Shown: positions 21,299 to 31,800 of the stretch, one piece after another
How the letters are laid out: each line of letters starts with the position of its first letter
Position numbering within the stretch: the stretch's first letter is position 1
IMG/VR virus record: IMGVR_UViG_3300030450_001467
Coordinates: 1-33,079 of that record
Length of the DNA stretch: 33,079 nucleotides
From: a virus
Reading direction: 5' to 3' (one strand)
Notes under the pieces: generated by a model
Database searches by the model: none
The model's input: only the letters and a program-made list of their open reading frames with translations
What the model was told of the DNA's origin: nothing
Program-made: the position numbers and the translations under genes

Positions 21299-24200
21299 TC
21301 ATTCCGGTGTACCGGGTGGACCCTGCTGCCGTTGCTGGTAATGTCGAATTGTAGAATCTTCCCACCACTCATCCATTTCTCTTGCAATTTCACTTACAGA
21401 ATCTACCAACTCTCGTGGAATTGGACTGGTACCCCTCAAATCTGGGTCCATACTCGCAACAAGAAGATCCTCAAATGTTTCCGGTGGATACGTACCATCT
21501 GGGAAATGTCTCAAAAACCTTTCAATATTTGCTTTATCTATTTCATGTAGAGGAAGTGAACCTGTTCCTTCTGATGGAGGCAATCTTCCTTCATCACGCA
21601 ATTTTCGAAGAAGATTATATCTCTGCATAAATTCTTCTTGAGCAAAGTCATACAAAGAATCTTGCGTATTACGCATAACATCAAACAACTGCTGCCAAGA
21701 CATCCAACCCAACTCAGCCAATGAAGCCGTACCGTGTGGAGTTTCCTCCCAAAAACTTTCTGGATCTAAACGTATCTCATCAAGATATTCTTGCTGTCTT
21801 TTAGCCTTAAGTTCTTCGCTCCACCCGCCCTCTTCCGCATTTCTTAACCCAGCGTCATAATCTGGATTATCCATAATCCATTGGCTATATGTTTGTTCCG
21901 GCGTACCGGGTGGACCCTTTAGCCTGTCTATTTCCGTTTCTGCCCACTGTCTAATCTCTCTAAACGGTTCATAAGTGTTTGGATCGAAATCTGGCGAATT
22001 CTTTCTATCTGATATTTCATAAAAGAAATCGTCAAGACTCTGATCGCCTCCCGGGGTCCAAGGATCGCCTCCCGGGGTCCAGCCAGAAGCCTCGGCAAGA
22101 TTATAATAATACTCAAACGGGTCCATCGGTCCCGGCCCCGAACCTTCGTCCATTAAAGCATCTGTTATTGTTTGTGCCCTTCTTGCCAGCGATTCCGGTG
22201 TACCGGGTGGACCCTCCATCCATGACGGAACCTCTTCAGGTGGACCGTGTTCAACCTGCCATTCCGCTTCCCATAACGGCTTGCCTTCAATATCATACCC
22301 ACCCGGTTCGGGTATACCTAAAAACTCATCTGCCTCTTGTTGGGTAGGTGTACCGGGTGGACCCTCCAACTTGGAGATTTGGTCAGGATCAAATACAACC
22401 CAAGAAGCCTGCTCTGGTAAACCTTCCAAATAACGCATAGTGCCATCAGGCGCACGAGATGGACCCATAAATGCTTCTCGAATATGAAGACCGTCATATC
22501 CAAAACTCTTTAACCACTCTCTTGTTATCTCATCACCACGGGTACCAACACCGGACGGATTCCCGGCAACCTCACCACCAGTCAATTCTGAATACAGTTG
22601 ATGCTGTTCATCCGTCAAAAAATCAAGGTTTGGCGCAATAGATCCACTAATGTATTCATTTGAACGCGCATATTGCGGATAGTCACGCTCCATTATCCGA
22701 CGACGCTGTGCCCGGTTTACTTCAGATCTCCAATTTTCCAAAAAAGTTCGTTCATATATATCAGCCAGAAGTCGGCTTGCCGGATCAGCCGCATCCGAAA
22801 TAGGAGGCAATCCTTCTGCTACTCGGTAAGCCTGATAACTTTCTTCATACAAATCATCCAAACCTAATTCAGATATATAGGCACGAGTACGTAAATCTTT
22901 TGTATCACGAAGGTCAGGAACTTCAAGTGGATTCTCCAGTCGAAGACGCCGTTCCATAATATTCGGACCTATAAATTCAGCACTTTCTGAACTTGTTGAA
23001 AAATGAAATCCTAAACCAGAATCAGGATTAGGAGTATTACTGCCCCATGTGCCGGGATCTAATAGATCACCGCCATATTCAAAGTCTTCAAAGTCTGCTG
23101 ATGTGCCATGATAATAAGGCGTACCGGGTGGGCCTTCCTGCGCCCCACCTCCCGGTCCACGCGACGGAGGCTCCGGTGGAACAACACCCCCCGCACCGGG
23201 AGGCTCCTCACCGGGATTCCTACGATGCCAATCCGCTAACTCATCAGCATCAGGCAAATTCGTAGTCGCATCAACCCCGTAGACATCTGCCTTTTCTATC
23301 TGATGCGGAGTCAAATCATGGGCAACATCAATATCTCTTCGCCACTGTGTATGCGCTTCGTAAAATGCGTCATACGTAGGATAATCCTGCGGCTTAGGTT
23401 CAGGCCCCTTCTTGGGATGCCTTGGAAGATCTGCACCTCCAGCCATAAACCGACCAGTTTCGTTATCCCAATTCGGAAGCATGTCCTGAAGATTGTTTCG
23501 TTCGACATAAGCCTTTACCGCTTTGTCTGCCGACTCAAACAAAGTCTCTTGTTGTAATGCTACAAGACGTTCTATAACCCGTTCAATCTCGTCTTCCGGT
23601 ACGCCCGAATCGATAGCCTGTTGTCGAAAGTTCTCCACCGATTCTGTGGGATCAAACATCAATTCGATGGACTTTTCAACTAGATCATCATCCGACAAAC
23701 CTGCCATACGTTCTGGACCATCTTCACGTATTCGAGCCAATACTTCAGGCTCCCTCAATTCAATCCTTAAATACTCCTCAATAAAGTTTTTTTGTTCATC
23801 TGCATTTAAAGAGTTAGCAAACCAACTCCTCACCGCTTGTCTTTCTGTAAACGCGCCTTCGGCAGTCGGCCAGTCCCCGTAATGCGTTCCCCAACGCGGC
23901 TCATCACCCAAGATCCTGTTGATAATAGTTTCTTCCAACTCCCAAATCGCAGCATCTCTATCAGCAGCCTCATTTATCTGCTCCTGCAAACGCGTAGTAT
24001 CGATACCTTCGATAGTTGCCAACTCATCTAAATCGCTTTGAGACAACTGACCCAAGCGGGGAAATGGAAAAGTTTCCTCTCCCGTTTCAACAAATTCACG
24101 CCAAATCCTGACGGCTTCATCAAATCGTTCTCGTGTCCATCCTAGATCCTCTAGTAACATTTCTGCAAACTCATCCATATCTACATTAGGATTATCTATA

Positions 24201-26242
24201 GTAAATTGAAATGCGTCATCTAATTCACTTAGAATAAAGTAGCCGTCTTCAGTGAATAGCCAAGGATGGGTTTCTTCAAGTTCTATCATTCTTGAACTAA
24301 AGTCAGGTTCGGTAGGACGTACTTCAGGCGTACCGGGTGGACCCTCCAACCTGCGTGGAGGCGTACCAGTAACACCCAAATACTCTTCCACCTCCCTTAT
24401 AAGATTACGCCCCTCCGCATGTTCACCAAGAGATCGCCCAAGATCATCGGCAATCTTATGGATAGCATCCCGTACTTCTGGGTCCAGATCCGACCACTCC
24501 AACAACTCAACAGTAGGATCAGGATTCAAGGCTGCAAGTTCCATGTCTAGGCGTTCCGCTTCACGGGCGACCTGATCTTCAATACGTTGAGGATCATTAG
24601 CCCATGCGGCTTTTGCCTGATCGAACTGATCGTCAGTCCATCCCAACTCATCCTTGACCTTCTGAATATCGTGTCCTGCCGGATTCTCAAATGCTCCTGC
24701 GCCTTCATACTGCTTACGGCCACTCCTATCGGTGTAATACATCCAATCTTCAGGTGTACCGGGTGGACCCTCCTGACGCATACCGCTACCAGTAAACGTA
24801 GGAGACTCATCAACAATCGCACCAAGATAATCATCAACAGCAATATGCGTACCTAACGCCTCATTCAAATCTTCATAAGACATACCGGGAAATGCTTCGG
24901 TATCGACACCCTCCATATCAAATCTGACCGTCGCATCCGCATCTCCCAATTCACGACCCAACAACTCACTAATAGCCTTATTCTCTTCAGAACCAAACCG
25001 GTGCAAAGGAGTACCCTCTGCAAACTCTCCGTGCGTAAAACGATCTTTCCGATACCACGACGGACCCTGTGGTCCACCGAATCCATCAAACGGCAACCAC
25101 ACACCCTCCATCTGACTATTAGTGCCGGTGGATCGGTAGAAAGGTTGAAGTGAACCATCTGCTTTTTGGACTACGACAAAAGGACGTTGAAGCGGTAGTC
25201 CTTCACCCATTGTTCCCTGAGTGCCCGGTCCTGCTGCTCCACCTATTTCTGAAATCTTCACCCCCTCCCCGATGTCGCGTGTAGGGGCAAGACGTTGATC
25301 ACCTAAAAAAGTAGACGATTGGCGCGCACCGGTAGGCGTACCGGGTGGACCCCCCAAGCCAGCAGGTGGAGAATCTACGACAATAGGCCGCTGTGCACGT
25401 TGCTGCCATTCATCACGTATCGGCATCCTCGGTGTATGTGGAATACGATTACGCAGTTCTCTTCTTATCGTGTCACCTAATACCTTGTCCCCCACTTGAT
25501 TACGGCCCTGTGCATAGAATCCGCGTGCCAAAGCAATACGCAACGGCCTGACAACTGCTCCACCAGTACCCAACGTAGCAATGTCAAGCAGATCCAAAGA
25601 AAACCACAAAGCGTCCTGCCAATTGTGGACACCAAGAACACGGTTCATCTGATCCCCGTAGGGATTCGGCCCGTAACCTTCTAGACGACGATCCGACGCA
25701 TGAATCATCCAATCCTTTGCACTAGCAAGATATTCCTGCGCGTCATCGGTTCGACCAAGCATCGCTGATCCGGCAGCACTAAGAACCTTCCATGTCCCAA
25801 CAGCCAAATCGATTCCCTTTTCAACCGGGTTCCACGAACTAGCCATGTGCGCCGCGTCATACTGGTTGGTCATTGGACCAGCAAGACTCCAAGCCCAATC
25901 AATACCCGCCTGCCCGTCACTAAGGGTAAGTGTCTGAGTTAAATCGTCATAAGACATATTGGCGTTCTGCTGCAACCATTGATCAACATGCGGCTGCATG
26001 TGTTCCTGAGGAATATCAAAATGATTCTCGTATGAAGCCTGCTCCATCGCAGCCGACTTGCCGTACCTCACAGCAGTAGCAAGCATGTCAGTTAACATCT
26101 CTTGCCGCTTCTTCTTTAACTCCTCCTGCTCTTTTGTAAGAAGATGCAAACGACTTGGCGAACTGGTATTCTTCGCAGCCAACGCAGCGGCCTCCGCATA
26201 ACCGGGAGAAGTTACATCAGAAAGATTTGCTAAGTCCGTCAT
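21299..26242 (-). CDS. Giant modular virion protein, polyvalent type
   Basis: A 1647-residue late protein. The N-terminal block (1-297) is helical with a hydrophobic patch (SLDLLDIATLGTGG). Eight copies of GPPGTP lie at residues 298, 492, 634, 1037, 1294, 1344, 1443 and 1641; the last ends one residue before the stop. They divide the protein into blocks of very different size. The 1043-1293 block looks like an ADP-ribosyltransferase; others are acidic helical blocks I cannot name. Multi-domain phage effectors of this style are known as polyvalent proteins, which are delivered with phage DNA. A tandem WTPGGDP repeat occurs near 1390-1405. Membership in the virion is inferred from late position and composition. 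Confidence 0.85.
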   Translation of the reverse strand: MTDLANLSDVTSPGYAEAAALAAKNTSSPSRLHLLTKEQEELKKKRQEMLTDMLATAVRYGKSAAMEQASYENHFDIPQEHMQPHVDQWLQQNANMSYDDLTQTLTLSDGQAGIDWAWSLAGPMTNQYDAAHMASSWNPVEKGIDLAVGTWKVLSAAGSAMLGRTDDAQEYLASAKDWMIHASDRRLEGYGPNPYGDQMNRVLGVHNWQDALWFSLDLLDIATLGTGGAVVRPLRIALARGFYAQGRNQVGDKVLGDTIRRELRNRIPHTPRMPIRDEWQQRAQRPIVVDSPPAGLGGPPGTPTGARQSSTFLGDQRLAPTRDIGEGVKISEIGGAAGPGTQGTMGEGLPLQRPFVVVQKADGSLQPFYRSTGTNSQMEGVWLPFDGFGGPQGPSWYRKDRFTHGEFAEGTPLHRFGSEENKAISELLGRELGDADATVRFDMEGVDTEAFPGMSYEDLNEALGTHIAVDDYLGAIVDESPTFTGSGMRQEGPPGTPEDWMYYTDRSGRKQYEGAGAFENPAGHDIQKVKDELGWTDDQFDQAKAAWANDPQRIEDQVAREAERLDMELAALNPDPTVELLEWSDLDPEVRDAIHKIADDLGRSLGEHAEGRNLIREVEEYLGVTGTPPRRLEGPPGTPEVRPTEPDFSSRMIELEETHPWLFTEDGYFILSELDDAFQFTIDNPNVDMDEFAEMLLEDLGWTRERFDEAVRIWREFVETGEETFPFPRLGQLSQSDLDELATIEGIDTTRLQEQINEAADRDAAIWELEETIINRILGDEPRWGTHYGDWPTAEGAFTERQAVRSWFANSLNADEQKNFIEEYLRIELREPEVLARIREDGPERMAGLSDDDLVEKSIELMFDPTESVENFRQQAIDSGVPEDEIERVIERLVALQQETLFESADKAVKAYVERNNLQDMLPNWDNETGRFMAGGADLPRHPKKGPEPKPQDYPTYDAFYEAHTQWRRDIDVAHDLTPHQIEKADVYGVDATTNLPDADELADWHRRNPGEEPPGAGGVVPPEPPSRGPGGGAQEGPPGTPYYHGTSADFEDFEYGGDLLDPGTWGSNTPNPDSGLGFHFSTSSESAEFIGPNIMERRLRLENPLEVPDLRDTKDLRTRAYISELGLDDLYEESYQAYRVAEGLPPISDAADPASRLLADIYERTFLENWRSEVNRAQRRRIMERDYPQYARSNEYISGSIAPNLDFLTDEQHQLYSELTGGEVAGNPSGVGTRGDEITREWLKSFGYDGLHIREAFMGPSRAPDGTMRYLEGLPEQASWVVFDPDQISKLEGPPGTPTQQEADEFLGIPEPGGYDIEGKPLWEAEWQVEHGPPEEVPSWMEGPPGTPESLARRAQTITDALMDEGSGPGPMDPFEYYYNLAEASGWTPGGDPWTPGGDQSLDDFFYEISDRKNSPDFDPNTYEPFREIRQWAETEIDRLKGPPGTPEQTYSQWIMDNPDYDAGLRNAEEGGWSEELKAKRQQEYLDEIRLDPESFWEETPHGTASLAELGWMSWQQLFDVMRNTQDSLYDFAQEEFMQRYNLLRKLRDEGRLPPSEGTGSLPLHEIDKANIERFLRHFPDGTYPPETFEDLLVASMDPDLRGTSPIPRELVDSVSEIAREMDEWWEDSTIRHYQQRQQGPPGTPE
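22042..22081 (-). repeat. 21-base tandem repeat coding WTPGGDP
   Basis: GATCGCCTCCCGGGGTCCA occurs at 22042-22060 and 22063-22081, giving WTPGGDP then WTPGGDQ in the 1647-residue protein. It has the same 21-base period as the WGSRNPN repeat two genes downstream. Confidence 0.6.
22365..23117 (-). other. ADP-ribosyltransferase-like domain inside giant protein
   Basis: Residues 1043-1293 begin YYHGTSADFEDFEYGG (H1045), continue with GLGFHFSTSSESAEF (1076-1090) and end with GYDGLHI (1248-1254) and WVVFDPDQISK (1281-1291). This order (HGTS, G-x-G-F-x-F-S, YDG, then a V-V-F-x-P-x-Q-I end) is what I know from ART-PolyVal-type ADP-ribosyltransferases of phage and conjugative elements, which modify host proteins. 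The domain sits exactly between two GPPGTP copies. The catalytic set H-x-Q/E is inferred from pattern, not proved. Confidence 0.65.
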
Positions 26243-26559
26243 TCTGAAAGTTCTTCTTCAGAAGACTCCGCGAAACTACCCCTAACGACATCCCACAACT
26301 GACTAGCCACATCAAGACTGGGATCAATCTTCGTCGGCTTCAACGGCAAAACAATAAACGGAAGATCCTCATGCAAACTCTTCAAACCCTGCGTCGCCAA
26401 CCAACGAGGAATATCCTTCTCAGGCATCTTCGGAGGCTCAATCAACCTGATCTGTTCCGCAATATTAGGATCATTGACAACATTGGCATACACAGAATCA
26501 GGGCCATGCTTCCCAGCCAACCGCTTCAACGCCTGCCGGATCTGATCAGGATTAGACAT
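26239..26559 (-). CDS. Hypothetical protein, 106 residues
   Basis: Not recognised. An N-terminal helix (PDQIRQALKRLAGKHGPD) is followed by a Pro/Ile-rich middle and a Glu/Ser-rich acidic tail. It overlaps the 764-residue gene by 8 bases and the giant gene by 4, so it is translated with them. It may be a small partner or chaperone of the adjoining large proteins. Confidence 0.65.
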   Translation of the reverse strand: MSNPDQIRQALKRLAGKHGPDSVYANVVNDPNIAEQIRLIEPPKMPEKDIPRWLATQGLKSLHEDLPFIVLPLKPTKIDPSLDVASQLWDVVRGSFAESSEEELSE

Positions 26560-28846
26560 TACGTGTCCTCAAATAGCCGGGGCTAGACGCCACACGATTC
26601 AACTCGTTGACAATCTCCCGATAGTTATAACCCGCAATCCCGCCACCAATACCCGCCGAATCCACATAATCATCAGCAACCCGCTGCGCCGTGTTATCCG
26701 GCTGAAATATTGCTTGCTGAGTATTCGTCAACGCCCGCGACGACATCTCAATCAATTCACGTTGAGTAAAGTTACGGGTCATACCACGCGAAGAACCAAT
26801 AGTATGCGTATACACATTCAACGCATTCACAAGATCATTCACATCCATACCCATAATGTCCTGTGCGCTACCCTCGTCACTAAGAAACTTCAACAAAGCA
26901 GCAACAGCGACATCCTGCTGCGCCTCGTTCACATCACGATTCTGCAAACCGGGATCATAGTTACGGCGCTGCGAACCACCAGCCTCCAACAACCGACGCT
27001 CATCCTCGGAAACAGCACCAACCATTGATGCGTAATCATAAAACTTTTCGGTTCGACCATCACCAATCATCAGCATCGATCCCCAATCATCGACACCATA
27101 GAACTCTCGTAACATATTCTCAGCCAATAACCGTTCCCTACGAGAACCACCCTGACCAAACAATTCTTCGCTCTGGCTTGGACTCAACTTCCCAAGTTCA
27201 CGCGTCAAACCATGCTTCAACTGTTCTACCGCACCCGTTGGCAAATAACGACCAGTCGCAGTCAAATAGGTTTCAACACGCTTTTGAGCCTGACCGACAA
27301 CTTGATCCTTCAAAACCTTGTCATCTGTAGTTTTCGGTTGCGTGTATGCAGCCCGTTGAGCAATCACTGAATCTAGAACACGGTCAGCACGAGGCGTACC
27401 ATCCTTAGTAATTTCTATACCTTCTTTTTGAAGCACCGAACCCATATTGAATACTTCAACCTGCCATTGATGTGCCGCCGCCAAAGTAGGTGGCACACCG
27501 GTACTGTCATTGGTGAGTTGACCCCAAACTTCAGGGGGACGAGTCAGGTAACCCCACGAATACAATTCCTGCTGCCACATAACCAACTGTTCGGGCCGCG
27601 CATTTTCCAAAAATGGTAGAAGATTCAAATGCCCGATCTTTCCTCCAGAAGTCAGATCGTTCAAACTTTCGATAGTTCCATGTGCTGTCCCATCGAATGT
27701 CGTGATGATACCAATCGCGCTACCATCAGCATTATTGGGTAGCAACGCCATGTTGGGGCTTGTTGCTGCAATCTGATCGACGTAATCGTTGGCTGCGTCT
27801 TCTACTGATAGCCCGCCTCTACGTCCATGATCCGCAGCCACAGCATTTTTGATAGCGTCAACACTGTCAGCATTCTGAATAAAGTAATTTACTACAACTT
27901 CACGATGGTCTTCATTTCTCAAATCGTACAGTTTCATAGCACCAAGAACAGTTTCTTGTTCTTTCAAAGCATCATACAAAGATTGGCCGTTGGCAATCAA
28001 CCTGATACCTTTTTTGCCTACCCAGTTTGTCATCTTGTCAAACGCTGCTTGTTCACTAATATCCTTATAGATAATCTGTTTCAATATATTAGGATCACCT
28101 TCTACCGCCTCAAGCAATTGCTCACTTGGCATATCTGATGTATCAAGAATGCCTTGCTGTTCACGGTATGCATCTAGATTGGTGCTTTCTTCTGGAAGAT
28201 CTGGTGATTCATCAGAACCCAAATACTGTACTCCCTCGTAAGCACCTACAGCAGCAGCAGTAGCGCCCATTGCAGAAGTAGCAGGACCAAAGCGTAGACT
28301 TGCGGAAGCGTGGTCAGCGATCATTCCGGGAGTTTGGAATCCCGGTGCCGGTGTTCCTAGACCACTAGTAGTACGCCCAGAAGAAGGATTAGGTCTAAAC
28401 CGACCACGAGCATCCCTGAACGGAGGACCACCTCCCACCCCCGGTATTGGACGACCGGGGGCAGCCCGCGCTACATCTCCGACCTCATCCGCACTTCCTA
28501 TTAATCTGTCCAACCATTTGAATCCTTTTCCTACCAAGTTTTTTCCCCATTTAAGAGGATTTTTCGCCAAGCCAAATGCCGGAACAGGTATCCCCCAAAT
28601 TGTCAGAGGCATCATTGCTTCTACACCGATATCAAACGGATCAGATGACGGCACATTGCCTTTCGTCACCAAAGACACGTAATCTCTGTAACCAGTCTGA
28701 TGTACTGAAGGCAGATTCAAAAAGAATCCTTCCAGTTCCTCAGTAGACATCTCCGACATATCGATGGGAAAACCCTGCAACCTGAAATACTCTTCGGTAG
28801 CGTCCTCTACCGACTTCAGATACTCAATCTCTTCTTCTTCGGTCAT
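26552..28846 (-). CDS. Large late protein, probable internal virion protein
   Basis: A 764-residue protein. The first 60 residues are acidic. Residues about 75-95 are hydrophobic (PLTIWGIPVPAFGLA), then a Gly/Pro/Arg-rich flexible part (about 130-175) precedes a second hydrophobic stretch (SAMGATAAAVGAYEG). The long C-terminal region is helical and Gln/Asp-rich. Hydrophobic patches within a mostly soluble long protein resemble proteins that are ejected into the cell membrane during infection. No family is recognised. The start is ATG 28846, sharing one base with the upstream stop (TGATG); a GTG at 28849 is less likely. Confidence 0.65.
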   Translation of the reverse strand: MTEEEEIEYLKSVEDATEEYFRLQGFPIDMSEMSTEELEGFFLNLPSVHQTGYRDYVSLVTKGNVPSSDPFDIGVEAMMPLTIWGIPVPAFGLAKNPLKWGKNLVGKGFKWLDRLIGSADEVGDVARAAPGRPIPGVGGGPPFRDARGRFRPNPSSGRTTSGLGTPAPGFQTPGMIADHASASLRFGPATSAMGATAAAVGAYEGVQYLGSDESPDLPEESTNLDAYREQQGILDTSDMPSEQLLEAVEGDPNILKQIIYKDISEQAAFDKMTNWVGKKGIRLIANGQSLYDALKEQETVLGAMKLYDLRNEDHREVVVNYFIQNADSVDAIKNAVAADHGRRGGLSVEDAANDYVDQIAATSPNMALLPNNADGSAIGIITTFDGTAHGTIESLNDLTSGGKIGHLNLLPFLENARPEQLVMWQQELYSWGYLTRPPEVWGQLTNDSTGVPPTLAAAHQWQVEVFNMGSVLQKEGIEITKDGTPRADRVLDSVIAQRAAYTQPKTTDDKVLKDQVVGQAQKRVETYLTATGRYLPTGAVEQLKHGLTRELGKLSPSQSEELFGQGGSRRERLLAENMLREFYGVDDWGSMLMIGDGRTEKFYDYASMVGAVSEDERRLLEAGGSQRRNYDPGLQNRDVNEAQQDVAVAALLKFLSDEGSAQDIMGMDVNDLVNALNVYTHTIGSSRGMTRNFTQRELIEMSSRALTNTQQAIFQPDNTAQRVADDYVDSAGIGGGIAGYNYREIVNELNRVASSPGYLRTRNV

Positions 28847-31800
28847 CACGCCGCCCTCGTCAAAGCCGGTACATCAATCAACCCAGCCTCATACTTGGCG
28901 AGCCAACTGTCTGTAACCATAGGTAAGAAAACACTATAATACAATTCGTTCAACCACGGCTTCCCACGCACAAATTGTTGCAACAAACGCCAATACCGCT
29001 CCTTGATCTTATTGCGGTTACCCTGCACAGTCGAAGACTGCTGACCAGTCAAATTAGACAATTCGTCATCGAACGCGACAATAGCCGTCATCATCGCCAA
29101 CACATCTTCACCACGTTCACTATCAGGAATCAGATTAGGTACAGAAATAAGTTGCCGCATCTCCTTCAATGTTTCATCACGACGATCCTGAGAAGTACCA
29201 GTCGTAATACGATGAGCGAACACCGGATGCTGTCTCTGGAAATCATTAAACCAAGCCTTGTACTGGCGATCAATCATCGTCGTATCTAGATCAGCGGCAC
29301 GCATAGCATACTTTTCTGTTTGATAGGCAACCCGCGCCCTATGGTAAATAGGATAAGCGACGTTGTAATACAATATTTCCAAGAACTCTTCGCTGGTTCT
29401 TTCAGCAGACAACCCCATGTTCAACTGGCGTTGCTTCGCCTCTGCAACATATTCGTCATCTTCAACATCAAACTTGCGTGGCATGAAGAACGCTGAAGCC
29501 ATCGGGAAATTCTGAATAAACTCCTCGTTACCCGCAAGCCACACGTTTGCTTCCTGCGTAGATTCCAACACCGCATACGGAACCTTTGAAGTTCGACCGG
29601 CACGGAACGGCGAGAACTCCATCGGATTGAATTCGCCTTCACGAGTCTGAATGTTCTTCATCCAAATGCTGTAAGCCTCTTCATACGGAACACCCGCATC
29701 GATAAGAGACTGGAATTCCTCATTCCATTCCCAATTCTCATGCAACATTAAATCAGCCATACTGCCTGTCGCCGGTCCAAAGAACCACGACAAACCCTGA
29801 AGCACCTGATACTGCATAGCCATAGAGTTGACACGATCCAAGAACTGTTCCTCAAACAACGCTGGATTCGACGCACTCGCAATATCTTGCTCTGAAGGAA
29901 TCATGTCGTTCATAGCCATGAACCGCATCACATCCATCTTTGCCTTCGTTCGCGCAGCCCCACCATCAAAGCCAGCCAAACCGATAGGGCGAGCAATAAT
30001 CGCTGGCATGACTGAAGACCAAATCGTTTCAACCAACGAACCCATCTGATCTTGAGTATTCAGAATTCGGCCACCAATAAGATTAGGTTTAAACATCTGC
30101 CGCAGCCCAGCATCCCTACCTGCTGCCCAGTTCATCGGCACCGCCAATATCGGGCCAACACCCGGTCGGCCTATCTGTTCCAGATCGTAACCGGGAACAA
30201 CATTGATGTTCATAGCGATACCGCTGGCTGCCGGTCGTACAACCGTTTCTATCAACCCGCCAAAGATCTTGTTGACAATCGGGAAATCTTCAGCAATATC
30301 AAGAACGAACTGTGCGCCTACTTCAGTACCGGGAATAATGAGTTTCTTTTCTCCGAATTGATCTTCTTGAACAATTCCAGCATTGACGCCAGCGTTCATT
30401 GTCAAATGCAGATTACGAAGCATCAACGGATTGTGATTGAGGCTTCTCCCCAACCTTCGTAGAAACTGGTCTTCTGCAAACCAGAACGGAAGAGCAGTAC
30501 CAACTATTGCTTGGAACTGTGACCGGATACGATGATCGTCAATGTATGCGCTAGTCAACGTCATAGCGCGCTGTAGTGCTACCCGACGATGTGCTTCAAA
30601 CTTGTTCTTGGAACGAAGCGCCCAATCAAAGAACTCGTTGATAGCAGCCGGATTTTCTCTCCCAGCGATTCTTTCCAACGCAACCCACAGATTCTTTTGA
30701 TCGCCAGACAGATTTCCCTCGTTTAAAACTTCTCTTACAAAGTTCCGAAAAGTACCGGGATTGCGAGATTCGATAGCGAACCCAACCTTGGAAATGAATT
30801 CGTCAGGACTCGCATGTGCGTGCTGCCAATCCGATTCAATAAACCCGATCAGATCATCAAAGACAAGTTGACCATCATCGTATGTCGCACCCGGCAACTT
30901 ATCGATATTCTTGTACGCATCTGGCGCATGATCATAGATACGCCGCACTCCACGGGTCTGATCAACAGCAGTCAACAGATAGTGTTGGAACAACGGCTCT
31001 CTTACCATCGCTCCAATCATCGGGTTGACAACGCCATCGAACCAGTTGCGAAGAAGCGTGTTCCAACCAGAACTAATCTTTTCTCCAAGTTTGCCACCTT
31101 CTTCGGTGACTGGCAAAAAGGCAAGCAACCGGTCAGGTGCCTTATCCCACCATTGCCCCCTATTAGCATGTTCATGGATTAGTTCATTACTTATATCTTT
31201 GGTACGCATCCCAGTTCTGGTTCTGGTTGCGTCAGCCAAACGCACCTCCCTTATCCAAGGATGAAATATTTCAGTAGCCTGTCCTTCTCTTGTGCGGATA
31301 CCAGAAGTCAACAACTCGTCTATTTCAACAGCGTTGATGAGAGCAAGTTCTTCAGCAGCGTTATGCAGGTCATTGTGTAGAACAATCTGTTCATCAATTG
31401 TTACCCACTTCTCATCATCAAACCATGAATGAAAACGCTCGTCGCCGTCACGTAGAACAGCCGTTCGACCATCATCTTTATGGCGGTAAACCTTTACCCT
31501 GCGTGTCGTCGGTTCACCATTCAATATCCTGACCGGCATCAACCCGTCAGGTCGCGGCATGAGCATTTCGCCAGCCATACCAAACGAAGTTTCATACTTC
31601 AAACCATGCGGCAAATCTGTAGCATTCAAGACTCCACGATCACCCAAACCATAGAAGTTGTTGGCATAATCGAATGGCACAGTTGCAAGATCTTCATGGT
31701 TCGTAGTCGAAGAAACACCGGCCCTTACCTGAGTGATCGACGGGCCATTGAGTTTCGAACGACCGGCCTTTGCAGCACCCGGCTGATTGAATAAGAATTC

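Larger units (their letters stand above)
21306..25352 (-). repeat. Eight dispersed 18-base repeats coding GPPGTP
   Basis: On the plus strand the unit reads GGYGTACCGGGTGGACCC. Copies are at 21306-21323, 21900-21917, 22197-22214, 22347-22364, 23118-23134, 24327-24344, 24753-24770 and 25335-25352. Seven use the same codons for GGT-CCA-CCC-GGT and differ only in C/T at one place; the 23118 copy has one more change. Spacing is irregular (150-1200 bases). I did not see a copy in the other genes of this window. Confidence 0.85.

Noticed and set aside
21306-25352. Collagen-like fibre reading of the GPPGTP motifs
   Set aside because: The motifs are single, widely spaced hexapeptides, not continuous Gly-X-Y repeats, so no triple helix is expected.
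21306-25352. CRISPR-like array
   Set aside because: The dispersed 18-base repeats have irregular spacing of 150-1200 bases and lie in frame in one coding gene. No array-like spacing is seen anywhere in the window.
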